Shown: one piece after another, positions 43,814 to 52,516 of the stretch | Layout of the letters: every line of letters begins with the position of its first letter | How positions within the stretch are numbered: position 1 is the stretch's first letter | Source of the DNA: Porphyromonas loveana | GTDB taxonomy: Bacteria > Bacteroidota > Bacteroidia > Bacteroidales > Porphyromonadaceae | Length of the DNA: 64,000 nucleotides | NCBI RefSeq assembly: GCF_003096695.1 | Contig: NZ_QEKY01000002.1 | Span: 141,313 to 205,312, forward strand | Direction: 5' to 3' | Program-made: the position numbers and the translations under genes | The notes under the pieces: model-generated | The model's database searches: none | What the model saw: only the letters and a program-made list of their open reading frames with translations | What the model was told of the DNA's origin: nothing

Positions 43814-44353
43814 ATGCAAATCACACTCATACGCCACACCACGACGGACGTCCCCGTAGGTACATGCTATGGACAGACCGACGTACCCTTGCGTTCGACA
43901 TTCACTGAAGAAGCCGAGTTAGTACGCAGCCGCCTTGTCGGCATACCATTCGATGCCGCATACACCAGCCCGCTCAGCCGATGCACCCGCCTCGCAGACT
44001 ATTGCGGTTATCCCGACGCTCGCAGAGACAGCCGACTGCTGGAAATTAATTTCGGAGAGTGGGAGATGCAGCGTTACGACCGGATAGTCGATCCCCGACT
44101 GCAAGAATACTACGCCGACTATATCCATACAGCTGCCACCGGGGGTGAAAGTTTTTCTATCCAACTTGAACGAGTCAGCAACTTTTTGTGCGAACTGACA
44201 TCGAAGCCTCTGCAACACGTTGCCATCTTCACACATGGCGGCACCATCCTTTGCGCCCAGGTATATGCAGGTATCTACAGCTTGGCAGAGTGCTTCGAAC
44301 ATCAGACGCCTTATGGCGGCATCGTCACTCTTCAAATTGGCACCAAAAAATAG
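43814..44353 (+). CDS. cobC: Alpha-ribazole phosphatase-like histidine phosphatase
   Basis: Encodes 179 residues of the phosphoglycerate mutase superfamily. The phospho-histidine is in LIRHTTTDVPVGTCYGQTDVPL, with the second histidine in AIFTHGGTIL and LLEINFGEWEMQRYD as the acidic motif. It removes the phosphate in the last steps of cobalamin loop assembly. Function assigned by operon position and the CYGQTDVPL variant, which is typical of CobC. Confidence 0.9.
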   Translation: MQITLIRHTTTDVPVGTCYGQTDVPLRSTFTEEAELVRSRLVGIPFDAAYTSPLSRCTRLADYCGYPDARRDSRLLEINFGEWEMQRYDRIVDPRLQEYYADYIHTAATGGESFSIQLERVSNFLCELTSKPLQHVAIFTHGGTILCAQVYAGIYSLAECFEHQTPYGGIVTLQIGTKK

Positions 44354-44415
44354 TTCTTAGCCGATACGTACTGCTTAATTATTGGTAACTTTACGCCCAA
44401 ATAATAAGTAGTAAT

Positions 44416-45240
44416 ATGAGCCCATCCATCGGCATATTCGACTCCGGCTACGGAGGTCTCACGATCTTAAGTGAGATGCGCAAACTAATGCCCGAATACA
44501 ATTTCATATATCTGGGCGACAACGCCCGCTCTCCATACGGCAATCGCTCCTTCGAGGTCGTCTATAAGTTCACGCTACAAGCCGTGAAGAAGCTCTTCGA
44601 TCTGGGCTGTCCACTCGTTATCTTGGCCTGCAACACAGCCTCTGCCAAAGCCCTTCGCTCCATCCAGCAGCGCGATCTTCCCTATATGGACGACCCCACG
44701 CGCCGCGTTCTCGGCATCATCCGCCCCACCGTAGAGGCTGTGGATGAAATCACCCGAACCAAGCACGTCGGAGTCTTGGCCACACAAGGCACTGTCAGCT
44801 CGCATAGCTACCAACTGGAGATAGCCAAACTATTCCCCGAAATATCCGTCACCGAAGAGGCTTGCCCCATGTGGGTACCGCTCGTAGAGACGGGAGAGAG
44901 CGATAGCCCGGGAGCAGACTACTTCATCCGCAAGCACCTCGACAGCATCATAGCCAAGGACGATACCATCGATACGATTATCTTGGCTTGTACGCACTAC
45001 CCGCTCTTGCGCCCCAAGATGAAGCGACTACTCACCCCCACTATCAAGCTCATTGCACAAGGCGAGCTTGTAGCCCATTCATTGAAGGACTATCTCCTCC
45101 GTCACCCTGAGATGGATCAGCGCCTCGAAAAGGGAGGGAAGACAGAGTACTTCACGACAGAAAGTCCTGACAAATTCGGAGAACTGGCTTCACTCTTCCT
45201 CAAAGAAGCAGTCCAAGCCGAGCATGTAACAATCGACTAA
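44416..45240 (+). CDS. murI: Glutamate racemase
   Basis: Makes D-glutamate for peptidoglycan. The 274-residue protein has the cofactor-free racemase motifs IGIFDSGYGGLTIL, LGDNARSPYGNRS, the first catalytic cysteine in ACNTASA and the second in LACTHYPLL. A near match to the -7 box (TAACTTTA, 44386-44393) lies 22 bases before the ATG. A META-domain lipoprotein follows after 16 bases. Confidence 0.95.
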   Translation: MSPSIGIFDSGYGGLTILSEMRKLMPEYNFIYLGDNARSPYGNRSFEVVYKFTLQAVKKLFDLGCPLVILACNTASAKALRSIQQRDLPYMDDPTRRVLGIIRPTVEAVDEITRTKHVGVLATQGTVSSHSYQLEIAKLFPEISVTEEACPMWVPLVETGESDSPGADYFIRKHLDSIIAKDDTIDTIILACTHYPLLRPKMKRLLTPTIKLIAQGELVAHSLKDYLLRHPEMDQRLEKGGKTEYFTTESPDKFGELASLFLKEAVQAEHVTID

Positions 45241-45256
45241 CAACAGCAAACAAAGA

Positions 45257-45688
45257 ATGAACAAAACAACCCTCCTCTTATCCGTACTCATGGCTGCGAT
45301 ACTATCCGCCTGTGGTGTCAATAACCGTGCCCAATCCGAACAGAACAAGATCGAAGGCGATTGGACCGTAAGCCAGTTGGGCGAAGCAGACAGAGCTGCC
45401 CTCACGAGTGTCGGCATGACCTTTACGCTCAATCTCGAAGAGAAAAGATTCGGTGGTAAAGGCAGTTGCAACAGCTATGGCGGCGAGGTCTTGACATACG
45501 ATGCCAAGACAAACTCCATCAGCTTTGGCGACGTCATCGCCACTCGTATGTACTGCCCTGAGATAGGCTTCGAACAAACGCTATTCGCCACGCTACGCGA
45601 AGCAAAGCGTTATGAAGTCAAAGATGGCAAGTGCTATCTCTACAGTGAGAAGGACACGGCTCCCCTACTCGTCCTCTCCCGTCCATAG
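45257..45688 (+). CDS. META/HslJ-domain lipoprotein
   Basis: Encodes 143 residues. The signal peptide ends in a clear lipobox (AILSACG), so it is an envelope lipoprotein. After a short linker, KIEGDWTVSQLGEAD, FTLNLEEKRFGGKGSCNSYGGEVL and ATRMYCPEIGFEQTLFATL match the META (HslJ) domain, seen in heat-shock and novobiocin-resistance-linked proteins of E. coli. Specific role unknown. It probably shares a transcript with murI and is followed by a strong terminator. Confidence 0.88.
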   Translation: MNKTTLLLSVLMAAILSACGVNNRAQSEQNKIEGDWTVSQLGEADRAALTSVGMTFTLNLEEKRFGGKGSCNSYGGEVLTYDAKTNSISFGDVIATRMYCPEIGFEQTLFATLREAKRYEVKDGKCYLYSEKDTAPLLVLSRP

Positions 45689-45732
45689 TCGGCGAGGAGC
45701 ATTGCTCCCCGACTACATAATTCTCCATGAAA

Positions 45733-45780
45733 GAGGATATACCAAAATCTTCATTTTGGTATATCCTCTTTTCTTTTTTC
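45733..45780 (+). terminator. Terminator after the META lipoprotein
   Basis: Perfect 16-bp arms GAGGATATACCAAAAT (45733-45748) and ATTTTGGTATATCCTC (45753-45768) with a CTTC loop, followed by TTTTCTTTTTTC. Confidence 0.95.
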
Positions 45781-45853
45781 TTCCCAACACTTCCACATAT
45801 ATTCCATATTCGATAGCATCTCCATCTTTATCACGCCTGAAACAAAGAATCTG

Positions 45854-45960
45854 TGGCGTCAAATCCAAACACAAAGTCGCGCCAAAAACTTTTCGAAATG
45901 GCGCATAACTTCCGGAGATATGACGCCAAAATCAAATGAAACTGGCGCAAGTTTTCAGTT
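45854..45960. repeat. Dispersed GGCGCC-type repeat, copy 1
   Basis: Five GCGCC/GGCGC-type motifs occur at 45854, 45879, 45899, 45922 and 45942 in alternating orientation, about 20-25 bases apart. The block aligns with a second copy at 52228-52334 in motif order and much of the sequence between (TCGCGCCAAAA, TGGCGCATAA). The rest of the gap from 45781 to 46233 shows no gene. Confidence 0.8.
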
Positions 45961-46170
45961 GTTTATGCGGTGAGTTTTTGCCTGCTTTCGGCGTGTTTCA
46001 AGAGACGATCGATCCGCTGAGTCACTGCCCGATACTCACAAAACACTTCTCACGGACGAAGTATTGATATGCCAAACGCATCCCTGATCTATCCTTATTG
46101 TGGTGCAGGCAATACTATAAGATAAGCGCTCCTCATGTCACAACGGTCTCAATAACGTCGTAGGAATGCG

Positions 46171-46178
46171 TATTTTTG
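46171..46178 (+). promoter_or_regulatory. Promoter -7 box for gmd-fcl
   Basis: TATTTTTG is an exact TAnnTTTG match, 55 bases before the gmd ATG. Confidence 0.5.
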
Positions 46179-46233
46179 CGGAGACGAATACTATAGCATC
46201 TGACGGAGACTCGGTCTCTCGGTCATCCCTATT

Positions 46234-47331
46234 ATGAAGAAAAAAGTAGCACTAATCACCGGCATCACAGGGCAAGACGGTTCTTTTTTGGCCGAATTTC
46301 TCATTGAGAAGGGGTACGAAGTACACGGTATCCTACGTCGTTCATCTTCTTTCAATACAGGTCGAATCGAGCATCTCTACCTCGATGAATGGGTGCGAGA
46401 CATGAAGCGCGAACGGCTGATCAATCTCCACTACGGCGATATGACGGACAGCTCCTCGCTGGTACGCATCATCCAGACCATCCGCCCTTCCGAAATATAC
46501 AACTTGGCTGCACAGAGCCATGTAAAGGTTTCGTTCGATGTACCCGAATATACGGCCGAAGCAGATGCCGTGGGCACGCTGCGTCTATTGGAAGCAGTGC
46601 GAATACTCGGTCTCGAACAGCAAACGCGTATCTATCAGGCCTCCACGTCCGAACTCTTCGGCAAAGTACAGGAAGTGCCACAGCGAGAAACTACTCCATT
46701 CTATCCGCGCTCGCCTTATGGAGTGGCCAAGCAATACGCTTTCTGGATCACAAAGAACTATCGGGAGAGTTATGGTATGTTTGCCGTCAATGGCATTCTC
46801 TTCAACCACGAGAGCGAACGCCGAGGGGAGACCTTCGTCACCCGCAAGATCACGCTGGCAGCTGCCCGCATCCGACAAGGCTTCCAGGACAAACTCTATC
46901 TGGGCAATCTGGATGCTCGTCGCGACTGGGGCTATGCTCGCGACTATGTGGAGTGTATGTGGCTGATGCTACAGCACGATACGCCCGAAGACTTCGTGAT
47001 CGCCACGGGCAAAATGCATAGCGTACGAGAGTTCGTGACGTTGGCCTTCCACGAAGTAGGCATCGAACTCGAATGGGAAGGCAGTGGTATCGCAGAGCGA
47101 GGTGTGGACAAAACCAATGGTCGTGTCCTCGTGGAGGTAGACCCGAAGTACTTCCGCCCCTGTGAGGTGGAGCAACTACTCGGTGATCCCACCAAAGCTC
47201 GGACGTTGCTCGGTTGGGATCCAACCAAAACTTCATTCGAGGAGTTGGTACGCATCATGGTGAAAGCCGATATGTGCTTCGTACGCAAGTTGCATCTCAG
47301 AGCCCAATTTGAAGAACAAGACAATGAATAA
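46234..47331 (+). CDS. gmd: GDP-mannose 4,6-dehydratase
   Basis: NADP-dependent short-chain dehydrogenase that makes GDP-4-keto-6-deoxymannose. The 365-residue protein has the Rossmann motif [22 protein letters not shown] and [18 protein letters not shown], the catalytic threonine/serine in ASTSELFGK, YxxxK in [29 protein letters not shown] and [17 protein letters not shown]. With fcl downstream it supplies GDP-L-fucose for surface glycans. It overlaps fcl by 8 bases. Confidence 0.95.
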   Translation: MKKKVALITGITGQDGSFLAEFLIEKGYEVHGILRRSSSFNTGRIEHLYLDEWVRDMKRERLINLHYGDMTDSSSLVRIIQTIRPSEIYNLAAQSHVKVSFDVPEYTAEADAVGTLRLLEAVRILGLEQQTRIYQASTSELFGKVQEVPQRETTPFYPRSPYGVAKQYAFWITKNYRESYGMFAVNGILFNHESERRGETFVTRKITLAAARIRQGFQDKLYLGNLDARRDWGYARDYVECMWLMLQHDTPEDFVIATGKMHSVREFVTLAFHEVGIELEWEGSGIAERGVDKTNGRVLVEVDPKYFRPCEVEQLLGDPTKARTLLGWDPTKTSFEELVRIMVKADMCFVRKLHLRAQFEEQDNE

Positions 47332-48394
47332 GGATGCCAAAATATATGTGGCCGGTCACCGCGGTTTAGTAGGATCGGCTATCTGGAACAATCTGCAGCA
47401 GAAAGGCTACACCCATCTCATAGGGCGCACGCATCAAGAACTGGATCTGCTCGATGCCGTAGCCGTCCGTGAGTTTTTCGACAAGGAGCAGCCCGAGTAT
47501 GTATTTCTGGCGGCAGCCCATGTGGGTGGCATCATGGCCAACAGCCGTTTCCGAGCCGACTTCATCTACCGCAATCTGGGCATCCAGCAAAACGTTATCG
47601 GCGAGAGCTATCGGCACAATGTGCGTAAGTTGATGTTCCTCGGCAGCACTTGTATCTATCCTCGCGACGCACGACAACCGATGCGCGAGGAGGAGTTGCT
47701 CACCGCTCCTCTGGAATACACCAACGAGCCGTATGCCATCGCCAAAATAGCCGGGCTTAAGATGTGCGAAAGCTTCAATCTCCAATACGGCACCAACTAC
47801 ATCGCTGTGATGCCCACCAACCTATATGGTCCCCAAGACAACTTCGATTTAGAAAATAGCCATGTACTTCCGGCTATGATCCGAAAGATTCACTTGGCGG
47901 ATTGCCTCCTTCGCGGAGATGAAAAGGCTGTGCGCACCGATCTGCAAGCGCGTCCTGTGGTAGGCGTGAACGGCTCATCATCCATGAACGAGATACTCCC
48001 CCTCCTACAACGGTATGGCATCACGGCCGAAGAGGTAAGCCTCTGGGGTACGGGCAATCCCTTGCGCGAATTCTTGTGGAGCGAAGAGATGGCCGATGCC
48101 TGCGTCTTCCTGATGGAACATCGCGACTTCTCTCATCTGTGTCCCTCTGCGACGATGGAGATACGCAACTGCCATATCAATATAGGTACCGGCGAAGAGA
48201 TATCCATTCGCGATCTGTCAGCACTCATCGCACAGGCCATCGGATACCAAGGGCGCATCACATTCGACTCATCCAAACCCGATGGCACGATGCGCAAGCT
48301 CACCGATGTGAGCAAACTGCACGCCTTAGGCTGGAAGCATCGCATCGGTATCCGGGAAGGAGTGGAGCGATTGGTACATTGGTATAGAATGTGA
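47324..48394 (+). CDS. fcl: GDP-L-fucose synthase
   Basis: Epimerase-reductase that turns GDP-4-keto-6-deoxymannose into GDP-L-fucose. The 356-residue protein begins [21 protein letters not shown], followed by [30 protein letters not shown] (catalytic Ser/Cys region), the YxxxK motif in [16 protein letters not shown] and [14 protein letters not shown] at 47309 is in frame but the ATG at 47324, 8 bases inside the end of gmd, gives the family start. An insert of about 40 residues near 205-245 is seen in other Bacteroidetes members. Confidence 0.94.
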   Translation: MNKDAKIYVAGHRGLVGSAIWNNLQQKGYTHLIGRTHQELDLLDAVAVREFFDKEQPEYVFLAAAHVGGIMANSRFRADFIYRNLGIQQNVIGESYRHNVRKLMFLGSTCIYPRDARQPMREEELLTAPLEYTNEPYAIAKIAGLKMCESFNLQYGTNYIAVMPTNLYGPQDNFDLENSHVLPAMIRKIHLADCLLRGDEKAVRTDLQARPVVGVNGSSSMNEILPLLQRYGITAEEVSLWGTGNPLREFLWSEEMADACVFLMEHRDFSHLCPSATMEIRNCHINIGTGEEISIRDLSALIAQAIGYQGRITFDSSKPDGTMRKLTDVSKLHALGWKHRIGIREGVERLVHWYRM

Positions 48395-48461
48395 TCTGTT
48401 TAAGCAGGGCTCCTTTTACTGATTTCTCGCACCAAAAATCATCCTCGCAATGATTATTTGC

Positions 48462-48469
48462 TACCTTTG
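48462..48469 (+). promoter_or_regulatory. Promoter -7 box for ilvE
   Basis: TACCTTTG is an exact TAnnTTTG match, 61 bases before the ilvE ATG. Confidence 0.5.
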
Positions 48470-48530
48470 CAGAGTTACCGAAAACGAAGAATAATCATCT
48501 AATCATAAACAGTCTTATCTAATTAGGATT

Positions 48531-49550
48531 ATGGAAAATATCGATTGGTCGTCGCTCTCATTCGGCTATATGAAGACCGACTACAACGTACGCTGTTACT
48601 ATCGCAACGGCAAGTGGGGTGAACTCGAAGTATCATCCGAAGAAACAATCACCATGCACATGGCAGCTACCTGTCTGCACTACGGGCAGGAAGCATTCGA
48701 AGGTATGAAAGCCTTCCGCGGCAAGGATGGCAAGATCCGTCTGTTCCGTATGGACGAGAACGCCAAGCGTATGAATCGCTCTTGCCAAGGCGTGGTTATG
48801 GCTGAATTGCCGCAAGAACTATTCGAAGCAGCAGTGATCAAAGCTGTAAAGATGAATGAACGTTTCGTTCCTCCTTATGAAAGCGGTGCTTCTCTCTATA
48901 TCCGTCCTCTCGTTATTGGATTGGGTGCACAGGTAGGTGTAAAGCCTGCTCCCGAATATCTCTTCATCGTATTCGTAACACCTGTAGGTCCTTATTTCAA
49001 GGAAGGATTCAAGCCGACTAAGATGGCTATTTTCCGCGATTATGACCGTGCCGCACCTCTGGGTACCGGTACGATCAAGGTGGGCGGCAACTATGCTGCC
49101 GGTATGATCCCGACCGTGAAAGCTCACGACATGGGCTATTCTGCCGCCATCTTCTTGGATGCTAAGGAAAAGAAGTACATCGACGAAGCCGGCCCCGCCA
49201 ACTTCTTTGCGATCAAGGACAATACATACATCACTCCCGAATCAAGCTCTATCCTGCCCTCTATCACGAATAAGAGTCTGATGCAGGTAGCGCAAGATCT
49301 GGGTCTGAAGGTAGAACGTCGTCCCGTAGCAGAGGAAGAACTTGCCACATTCGAAGAAGCAGGTGCTTGCGGTACTGCAGCTGTAATCAGCCCGATCTCT
49401 GAGATCGATGACTTGGAGAACAACAAGCAGTACATCATCAGCAAGGATGGCAAGCCAGGCCCCTGGTGCGAAAAGCTCTATCACGAGCTGCGTGCTATCC
49501 AGTATGGTGACAAGCCCGACACGCATGGTTGGGTAACGATCCTCGACTAA
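48531..49550 (+). CDS. ilvE: Branched-chain amino acid aminotransferase
   Basis: PLP fold-type IV aminotransferase of 339 residues that moves the amino group between glutamate and Val, Leu or Ile. HYGQEAFEGMKAFRGKDGKIRLFR, LYIRPLVIGLGAQVGVKP, the PLP lysine in GTIKVGGNYAAGM, and EAGPANFFAIKDNTYITPES match the BCAT family. In an amino-acid-fermenting anaerobe it probably works in both directions, including the first step of branched-chain acid formation. It stands alone. Confidence 0.94.
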   Translation: MENIDWSSLSFGYMKTDYNVRCYYRNGKWGELEVSSEETITMHMAATCLHYGQEAFEGMKAFRGKDGKIRLFRMDENAKRMNRSCQGVVMAELPQELFEAAVIKAVKMNERFVPPYESGASLYIRPLVIGLGAQVGVKPAPEYLFIVFVTPVGPYFKEGFKPTKMAIFRDYDRAAPLGTGTIKVGGNYAAGMIPTVKAHDMGYSAAIFLDAKEKKYIDEAGPANFFAIKDNTYITPESSSILPSITNKSLMQVAQDLGLKVERRPVAEEELATFEEAGACGTAAVISPISEIDDLENNKQYIISKDGKPGPWCEKLYHELRAIQYGDKPDTHGWVTILD

Positions 49551-49577
49551 TCGGATAGTCATATCTATTATCACAAA

Positions 49578-49626
49578 GAGGCATCGCCACTGCTCTGTAG
49601 GAGCTGGTGGCGATGCCTCCTTTTTG
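49578..49626. terminator. Terminator between ilvE and the convergent PLD gene
   Basis: Perfect 13-bp arms GAGGCATCGCCAC (49578-49590) and GTGGCGATGCCTC (49607-49619), followed by CTTTTTG on the plus strand. On the minus strand the tail is weaker. Confidence 0.88.
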
Positions 49627-49654
49627 TTCAATATGAAGAAGGTGCGGATTGTTA

Positions 49655-51367
49655 TCAACCGAACATTTCGCGATCCTTAATCTTGATCGGATCGGTATAG
49701 AACTTTTCCCACCAAGCCTTTTCGCCCTTGCGGGGAGGTTTGGAGAGGAAGAGACGTTGATGCCGCTCAGTAGCTGCTGCAAGATTGACTCTGAAGTGAT
49801 AGTGATCGAATATTCTTAATGCCTCTATCATGTACGACACGGCTACTTTCCTGTCTCGTATCAGGAGGAGATTCTCCCCATTCTTCCTGTCGGCCGTAGT
49901 GGAGAAATTATAGGAACCCAGATATACGCGCGCCGTAGGCTTATCGAAGTCGATCACCACGAACTTATGGTGCATGCGCGTACCTCCACCGCCAGAAGGT
50001 TCGGACTTGAAGGGTTCGGGCATATTCTCACCGATGACTTGGGGGAAGACGGGAGCCAGATTACCATTCGGCTTCTGGAGATTGAGCCCTCCCATCCGCT
50101 TGTCCGATATACCATAGACAAATACATCCCCTTTCTCCAACACACGGACGATCTCATCCTTGAGTGAGCCGGTCGTCTGAGATAGGAAAGCCAGCGAATA
50201 GAAGAGACTGGATTCCGTTTTAGAGACATCAGCCGCCACCTCGTCTAAGAGAGAATTGTTCTTGCTATGTGGAGAGAAAGACACTTGTGCATCAATGGAA
50301 GCGAGCTTGATTTTATTCCACAGAGCCGAATCAGTCTTGCCAAAAGCCGTTGTCGTGCAGTTCCAATAATTGTCAAAGGCAGCGAGGAATGGTTCGATGG
50401 CACTCTTGCCGCGTACGATCAGCACATTATTGGACTGTACATAAAGGCCGCGCCAAGTGAAATTAGTGGAGCCACAGATGGCCGCTTTCACTTTCTTGCC
50501 TTTGATCACGATGGTCTTATTGTGTTGCAACTGTCCCATATGTTGTCGCTTCACTTTCCCTTGGGTAGAAGCCCGTAACCTCTCATAAGCGATGCTCTCG
50601 GCCGAATCGTGCTCGGCATGTTCGGCACTATCGTCAATGATAATCGAAAGTCTTTCTTTCAATTGTAGAAACTTCTCCATCACGACAGGCAGATTGAGAT
50701 CATAGGCTACGACTTTGACCTCGGCACTCTTGTCCGCAATGGCTTCGTCCAAGAGCCGGAGCATAGCCTCTGCAGCCTCGAATCCCATCCACGGAAGTGC
50801 AGTAGTAGCCTTGGGATGAGTGGGAACAAAATCAATACCTTCTTTGGATTTACTCGGCAACAATGCTGCGACACCTCCTTCATCGGAATACTTATCCACA
50901 AAAGCCTGGGAAGAAACGAATCCGCGGGTGAACGCCACATCAAGACGTTGTGGATAGGTCTCGCGATGCAAAACGATCTCAACGCGCTGCTCCTCTCCAT
51001 AACTCAACTCTTCATACCAGTTCATAAAGACGGGCTTCACTTGGTACACGAAAGCTCCATTCATGTCGGCATTGCGTGGGAAGTGCACCCAGCGAAACAT
51101 TTGAAACGGGGAAAGGAGGGACGATTTGGTCTCGCTACAGACATTCCCATCAGCATCAAGGAAAGAAAGTCTGTTCTTCAAGGCATAAAAGCGATCACCG
51201 CCCGGTTCTTTATACTCAATGGCAAAGCCGACAAAGTCGCGGGGAGGTTTTCCGTCCCGCCAATTCATGGCCAACAACAACATACCATCTCCCCGATAGG
51301 CTTTGAGCGTAAAAAGGGCCTTCGGATTCTTTCCTGTCAAAATGTAATCATTCGTATTCTGAGCCAT
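49655..51367 (-). CDS. Phospholipase D-like protein with two HKD sites
   Basis: Encodes 570 residues. Two PLD half-sites are present: HNKTIVIKGKKVKAAICGSTNFT (about 290-312) and HHKFVVIDFDKPTARVYLGSYNFS (about 465-490), each with HxK, an acidic residue and the downstream S/GS-N. The first 150 or so residues look like a beta-rich fibronectin-like domain (FVGFAIEYKEPGG, VYQVKPVFM). No signal peptide is seen. The superfamily includes phospholipases, synthases and nucleases; the GSTNF/GSYNF form and cytoplasmic location leave it open. A TTG at 51373 is in frame; the ATG at 51367 is preferred, with TATTTTTG on the minus strand at 51405-51398. Confidence 0.85.
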   Translation of the reverse strand: MAQNTNDYILTGKNPKALFTLKAYRGDGMLLLAMNWRDGKPPRDFVGFAIEYKEPGGDRFYALKNRLSFLDADGNVCSETKSSLLSPFQMFRWVHFPRNADMNGAFVYQVKPVFMNWYEELSYGEEQRVEIVLHRETYPQRLDVAFTRGFVSSQAFVDKYSDEGGVAALLPSKSKEGIDFVPTHPKATTALPWMGFEAAEAMLRLLDEAIADKSAEVKVVAYDLNLPVVMEKFLQLKERLSIIIDDSAEHAEHDSAESIAYERLRASTQGKVKRQHMGQLQHNKTIVIKGKKVKAAICGSTNFTWRGLYVQSNNVLIVRGKSAIEPFLAAFDNYWNCTTTAFGKTDSALWNKIKLASIDAQVSFSPHSKNNSLLDEVAADVSKTESSLFYSLAFLSQTTGSLKDEIVRVLEKGDVFVYGISDKRMGGLNLQKPNGNLAPVFPQVIGENMPEPFKSEPSGGGGTRMHHKFVVIDFDKPTARVYLGSYNFSTTADRKNGENLLLIRDRKVAVSYMIEALRIFDHYHFRVNLAAATERHQRLFLSKPPRKGEKAWWEKFYTDPIKIKDREMFG

Positions 51368-51397
51368 ATTCAACTATTTTATATCTTCATTGACACT

Positions 51398-51405
51398 CAA
51401 AAATA
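51398..51405 (-). promoter_or_regulatory. Promoter -7 box for the PLD-like gene
   Basis: On the minus strand TATTTTTG matches TAnnTTTG, 30 bases before the ATG at 51367. Confidence 0.45.
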
Positions 51406-51551
51406 GGAAAACCCATCGGCATTATCTGAACTTTTACATACAAAGGGCTGTTAGAGGACAAAAGGGAAACCTTTTTTCAGAATTGCAAAATAGCGCACCA
51501 AGTGGATACAATCCGCCAGTATTAACAACATAAAACAAAAAAGTAACATCT

Positions 51552-51962
51552 ATGGCTAATTACAAAGTAATCGAGGTAGAAGGTATCGGACCGGTATTGG
51601 CCGGCAAGTTGAACGAAGCGGGCATCATGTCCACCGACCAACTCTTAAAGGCCTGCAAAACGAAAGCAGATCGTAAAGCTCTGGCCGCAAAGAGTGGCAT
51701 CGAAGAGAGCAAGATCCTCAAGTTCGCCAATATGGTGGATCTCTTCCGCATCAAAGGAGTAGGAAGCGAATATGCCGAACTGCTCGAAGCGGCGGGCGTT
51801 GATACTGTGAAGGAGCTGGCTACGCGCAAGGCCGACAACCTAACAGAGAAAATGGCCGAGGTGAATGCAGTCAAAAAGCTGGTGCGTCGCCTCCCGGTGC
51901 TAAAGATGGTAGAAGACTGGGTGAAGCAAGCCAAGGATCTTCCTCGGATGCTCGAATACTAA
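51552..51962 (+). CDS. DUF4332-like helix-hairpin-helix protein
   Basis: Encodes 136 residues, all helical. Two helix-hairpin-helix motifs are visible: VEGIGPVLAGKLNEAGIMSTDQLL (about 10-33) and RIKGVGSEYAELLEAAGVDTVKEL (about 72-95), so sequence-independent DNA binding is likely. This arrangement is typical of DUF4332 proteins in Bacteroidetes. No signal peptide. It is divergent from the PLD-like gene with 184 bases between, and a 14-bp hairpin follows the stop. Confidence 0.82.
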   Translation: MANYKVIEVEGIGPVLAGKLNEAGIMSTDQLLKACKTKADRKALAAKSGIEESKILKFANMVDLFRIKGVGSEYAELLEAAGVDTVKELATRKADNLTEKMAEVNAVKKLVRRLPVLKMVEDWVKQAKDLPRMLEY

Positions 51963-51991
51963 TTGTGCCTCATTAGTGGCACTTCTGCCCC

Positions 51992-52033
51992 GAAGCGCCT
52001 AAACGCATGTCCATTCATACGTTTAGGCGCTTC
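51992..52033 (+). terminator. Strong hairpin after the DUF4332-like gene
   Basis: Perfect 14-bp arms GAAGCGCCTAAACG (51992-52005) and CGTTTAGGCGCTTC (52020-52033). No U-run follows (CAACATTTGAC), so it may end transcription only weakly. Confidence 0.65.
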
Positions 52034-52227
52034 CAACATTTGACAGGTTGCCTTGATAGAAGAGAAGTGATACATGGTGGAGTATCCGCTTAGACCGGTA
52101 AGAAGCCTCACAATGCCCCGACTGCATAGAAAAGATTGATACAGCATCACCTTTTTTAACTCTCTATGGAGCATGGAGAGCTGTGGTGCATACTTCTCAA
52201 AATTATGGAGCAAAAACGCTCGGAATA

Positions 52228-52334
52228 TGGCGCCGGTTTTCCTAAACAACTCGCGCCAAAAGTTTTTTGATTTGGCGCATAATTTTTTCTGAAATGGCGC
52301 CAGAAGGAAATGATTTTGGCGTGAGTTGTTTCGA
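52228..52334. repeat. Dispersed GGCGCC-type repeat, copy 2
   Basis: Motifs TGGCGCC (52228), GCGCC (52253), TGGCGC (52273), TGGCGCC (52295) and TTGGCG (52316) repeat the order and spacing of copy 1 (45854-45960), with shared TCGCGCCAAAA and TGGCGCATAA. Otherwise the gap from 52034 to 52500 holds no gene I recognise. Confidence 0.8.
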
Positions 52335-52501
52335 TCATTCGCACAAGTAGGAGATCATAACACATCTGCATACTTTTTCACACAAGAGAGGCTCTTTCGT
52401 CAGTCATGCACATGATCACGAAGAGGCATACCCGTATAGGAAGATTATATGCGTCAACCTCATTTAGATGACGCTACACACCACCCAATAAACATACTTA
52501 C

Positions 52502-52509
52502 TACTTTTG
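52502..52509 (+). promoter_or_regulatory. Promoter -7 box for feoAB
   Basis: TACTTTTG is an exact TAnnTTTG match with only seven bases before the ATG at 52517, so the mRNA should have almost no leader. Confidence 0.55.
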
Positions 52510-52516
52510 TAGCATC

